Made by a program: the position numbers and the translations under genes
In this document: piece after piece, positions 8,507-10,275 of the stretch
How positions within the stretch are numbered: the first letter of the stretch is position 1
Layout of the letters: every line of letters starts with the position of its first letter
Origin: an uncultured Lachnospira sp.
Lineage (GTDB): Bacteria; Bacillota; Clostridia; Lachnospirales; Lachnospiraceae
Assembly: GCA_934358235.1 (NCBI GenBank)
Contig: CAKRKK010000075.1
Location: 1-10,275, forward strand
DNA length: 10,275 nt
Reading direction: 5' to 3'
Notes under the pieces: generated by a model
What the model saw: the letters and a program-made list of their open reading frames with translations, nothing else
Told to the model about the DNA's origin: nothing
Databases searched by the model: none

Positions 8507-9355
8507 CTAATCTATAAGTCTGACCAGGTCAAAATCTGTTTCTTTATGATTTACAAATAATGTTCCAACATCTTTTCCTGACATAATTTTTGTAATATTA
8601 TCTATATCATTACCATTGGCTATAACCATATCTGCTCCCGATTTTGTTGCTATTCTTGCAGCGATAAGTTTAGTTGCCATTCCACCTGTTCCAACATTAC
8701 TTCCTGAGGATGATTTTCCCATATTAAGCAGCTTTTCATCTATGCTGTCTACCTGGCTTATAAACTCTGCCTTAGGATTCGAGTTAGGATCGTCTGTATA
8801 TAAGCCATCTATATCAGATAACAATATAAGCATATCTGCACCGACAATAGAAGTTACAATAGCTGACAGCCTGTCATTATCTCCAAATGTCTGAACCTGT
8901 TTTATCTCATACGTTGATACTGTATCATTCTCATTAACAATAGGGACTGCTCCTAACTTAAGAAGCTCATTAAATGTATTCTCTGCGTTCTTTCTGCTTG
9001 TGTCATTAACCACCGTTGTTTTAGTCATAAGCACCTGTGCAGCTATGGAACTATACTCTGCAAATATCTTCTGGTACACCATCATAAGCTTGGCCTGTCC
9101 AATCGCTGCACATGCCTGCTTTACCGGAAGCTCATCAGGTCTTTCCTGCAGGCCAATAGCAGTTCTTCCAACAGCAATGGCTCCTGATGAAACAAGTATA
9201 ACCTCTTTTCCTGAATTCTTAAGGTCCACAAGTGTTCTTACAAGCTTTTCAATCTTTCTAAGATTCAGTCTTCCTGTATCCTTATGCATTAGTGAAGATG
9301 AACCTATCTTTATAACAATTCTTTTTCTGTTGCGAATTTCTTCCCGCGCATTCAT
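8507..9355 (-). CDS. proB: Glutamate 5-kinase ProB, short form without PUA domain
   Basis: ProB phosphorylates the gamma-carboxylate of glutamate with ATP, the first and normally proline-inhibited step of proline synthesis. The 282-residue product holds only the amino-acid-kinase domain: K16 in VIKIGSSSL, SSGAIAVGR (56-64), VNENDTVS (140-147), FGDNDRLSA (157-165), LSDIDGLYTDDP (179-190) and the nucleotide-binding loop GTGGMATKLIAA (222-233). The E. coli enzyme has about 367 residues, with a C-terminal PUA domain of about 100; here the frame stops after the kinase domain and the next gene begins at once, so this is a native short form and not a broken gene. Short ProBs are known from other bacteria. 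GAGGA six bases before the ATG supports the start. The gene is first behind the promoter at 9431-9459. Its usual partner proA lies three genes further on. Confidence 0.96.
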   Translation of the reverse strand: MNAREEIRNRKRIVIKIGSSSLMHKDTGRLNLRKIEKLVRTLVDLKNSGKEVILVSSGAIAVGRTAIGLQERPDELPVKQACAAIGQAKLMMVYQKIFAEYSSIAAQVLMTKTTVVNDTSRKNAENTFNELLKLGAVPIVNENDTVSTYEIKQVQTFGDNDRLSAIVTSIVGADMLILLSDIDGLYTDDPNSNPKAEFISQVDSIDEKLLNMGKSSSGSNVGTGGMATKLIAARIATKSGADMVIANGNDIDNITKIMSGKDVGTLFVNHKETDFDLVRLID

Positions 9356-9398
9356 TCTAATTCCTCATTCCCTATGTTTACAAAATATAATATAAGCT

Positions 9399-9415
9399 TC
9401 AAAATCCACTTTTGA
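9399..9415. repeat. Small inverted repeat in the proB leader
   Basis: TCAAAA and TTTTGA arms of six bases are separated by five bases. It lies about 10 to 25 nt into the predicted transcript. The half-site GATTTTGA recurs as a direct copy at 9456-9463, overlapping the -35 hexamer. This could be an operator or a weak hairpin; the arms are AT-rich and short, so chance is a real alternative. Confidence 0.3.
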
Positions 9416-9430
9416 TTCTTATTTCGTAAT

Positions 9431-9459
9431 ATTTTACTATAAAAGCTAATCTGTGTCAA
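9431..9459 (-). promoter_or_regulatory. Sigma-A promoter of the proB gene cluster
   Basis: A perfect -35 hexamer TTGACA (9454-9459) and a -10 TAAAAT (9431-9436, one mismatch to TATAAT) are separated by exactly 17 bp. Transcription would start near 9424, leaving a leader of about 70 nt before the proB ATG. The -35 begins seven bases after the stop codon of the dehydrogenase gene. It is the only near-consensus promoter I found in the intergenic regions. Confidence 0.8.
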
Positions 9460-9466
9460 AATCATG

Positions 9467-10275
9467 TTATGTGTATAATATATCTTGCATTGCTATTTTC
9501 TCTGCAACCTTTATTCCATCTACGGCAGCAGAGGTAATACCTCCTGCATAACCTGCACCCTCACCACATGGATACAAGCCCTCACAGCCAACTGCCACTA
9601 ATTCATCGTTACGTGTTATTCTTACCGGACTTGAGGTTCTGCTTTCAACACCTGCAAATAATGCCTCATCCATATCAAAGCCCTTGATGAATCTATCGCA
9701 GCCTCTTACTCCCTCTTCTAATGCCTCTGATATATATTCTGGAAGTATCTGTCTTACATTTGCAAGCTTATACTCTCCTTTAATACAAGGCTTTACACAG
9801 CCAAGTGAGGTTGAAGCTACATTTTTCTTAAAATCACCAATTAACTGGACTGGTATCCTTCCAGCTCCTTCCATGTAGGCATTTTTTTCAAGCCTTCTTT
9901 GAAAGCTGACACCATCAAGTGTGCCATGTCCATAATCATCCGGTGTTACCGTCACTATCATTGCACTGTTGGCATTATCAGAATCTCTTTTAGAATAACT
10001 CATGCCATTAACAGCAAGCCTGCCTTTTTCTGAGCTTGCATTGACTACATATCCACCAGGACACATACAAAACGAATACACGCCTCTCTCCACCCCTGTG
10101 CTTACTGATTTATAAGTAACCTTATAATCGGCTGCCGGCATATCATATGTGCAATTACCATAGGCGTTATTATTAATAAATTTCTGCGGATGCATAATTC
10201 TTAAGCCAACTGCAAAAGCCTTTGGCTCCATAAATATTTTTTTGGAATTAAGCATTTCAAAGGTATCTCTTGCAC
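9467..10275 (-). CDS. COG2509-type FAD-dependent dehydrogenase, 5'-truncated by window edge
   Basis: The frame is open through the right edge: upstream of the ATG at 10255 it still reads ARDTFE, which runs into MLNSKKIFMEPKAFAVGLRI, a typical internal stretch of this family. That ATG is therefore internal, and about 269 C-terminal residues are visible. The signatures are ARDTFEML, PKAFAVGLRIMHPQ, the FCMCPGGYVVNASSE block (about 10072-10028), GVESRTSSPVRITR, and the closing FAD-contact segment GLYPCGEGAGYAGGITSAA followed by VDGIKVAE. The N-terminal Rossmann GxGxxG lies outside the window. Family members are annotated as uncharacterised FAD-dependent dehydrogenases or NAD(P)/FAD oxidoreductases; the substrate is unknown. 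The stop TAA precedes the proB promoter by seven bases with no terminator hairpin between them, so readthrough into proB is possible. Confidence 0.9.
   Translation of the reverse strand, partial: ARDTFEMLNSKKIFMEPKAFAVGLRIMHPQKFINNNAYGNCTYDMPAADYKVTYKSVSTGVERGVYSFCMCPGGYVVNASSEKGRLAVNGMSYSKRDSDNANSAMIVTVTPDDYGHGTLDGVSFQRRLEKNAYMEGAGRIPVQLIGDFKKNVASTSLGCVKPCIKGEYKLANVRQILPEYISEALEEGVRGCDRFIKGFDMDEALFAGVESRTSSPVRITRNDELVAVGCEGLYPCGEGAGYAGGITSAAVDGIKVAEKIAMQDILYT

Noticed and set aside
9000..9395. 131-codon open frame on the plus strand
   Set aside because: It is antisense to the conserved N-terminal half of proB and its leader, and its product resembles no family.
1..10275. Mobile element, CRISPR array, defence island or prophage
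   Set aside because: There are no repeat-spacer units, transposase, integrase or terminal repeats; all but one gene belongs to a recognised chromosomal family.

Overview
The window is AT-rich DNA with strong purine Shine-Dalgarno sites, many ATA and AGA codons, and Gram-positive-type family members: MutS with GPNMAGKST, MiaB with an N-terminal extension, a DUF896 protein, and a ProB without a PUA domain. This points to the Clostridia, most likely a Lachnospiraceae-type gut or rumen bacterium. That placement is inferred from gene content and codon habit, not from a marker gene.

Every gene lies on the minus strand, so reading order runs from the right edge to the left. First comes the C-terminal part of a COG2509-type FAD-dependent dehydrogenase, cut by the right edge. 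Seven bases after its stop codon begins a near-consensus sigma-A promoter (TTGACA, 17 bp, TAAAAT), followed by a short leader of about 70 nt containing a small inverted repeat. Then come proB (glutamate 5-kinase), an unrecognised 395-residue soluble beta-rich protein, a DUF896/UPF0291 small protein, 5-formyltetrahydrofolate cyclo-ligase, proA (gamma-glutamyl phosphate reductase), a PAS/degenerate-GGDEF/EAL cyclic-di-GMP protein, miaB (tRNA ms2i6A methylthiotransferase) and mutS (mismatch repair ATPase), which is cut by the left edge just after its Walker A motif.

Neighbouring genes are 15 to 74 bp apart or overlap, and I see no terminator and no clear internal promoter, so proB to mutS could be one transcript of at least 9.4 kb. 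The set combines the first two steps of proline synthesis, folate salvage, tRNA modification, DNA repair and second-messenger turnover. Only proB and proA share a pathway, and they are split by three other genes. The miaB-mutS pair is a familiar arrangement in Firmicutes.

No intergenic stretch exceeds about 110 bp. I found no rRNA, tRNA, CRISPR array, insertion sequence or phage gene, and no clear sign of a novel mobile or defence system. The window looks like ordinary core chromosome. The parts most worth following up are the unrecognised protein directly coupled to proB and the c-di-GMP protein lying between proA and miaB.
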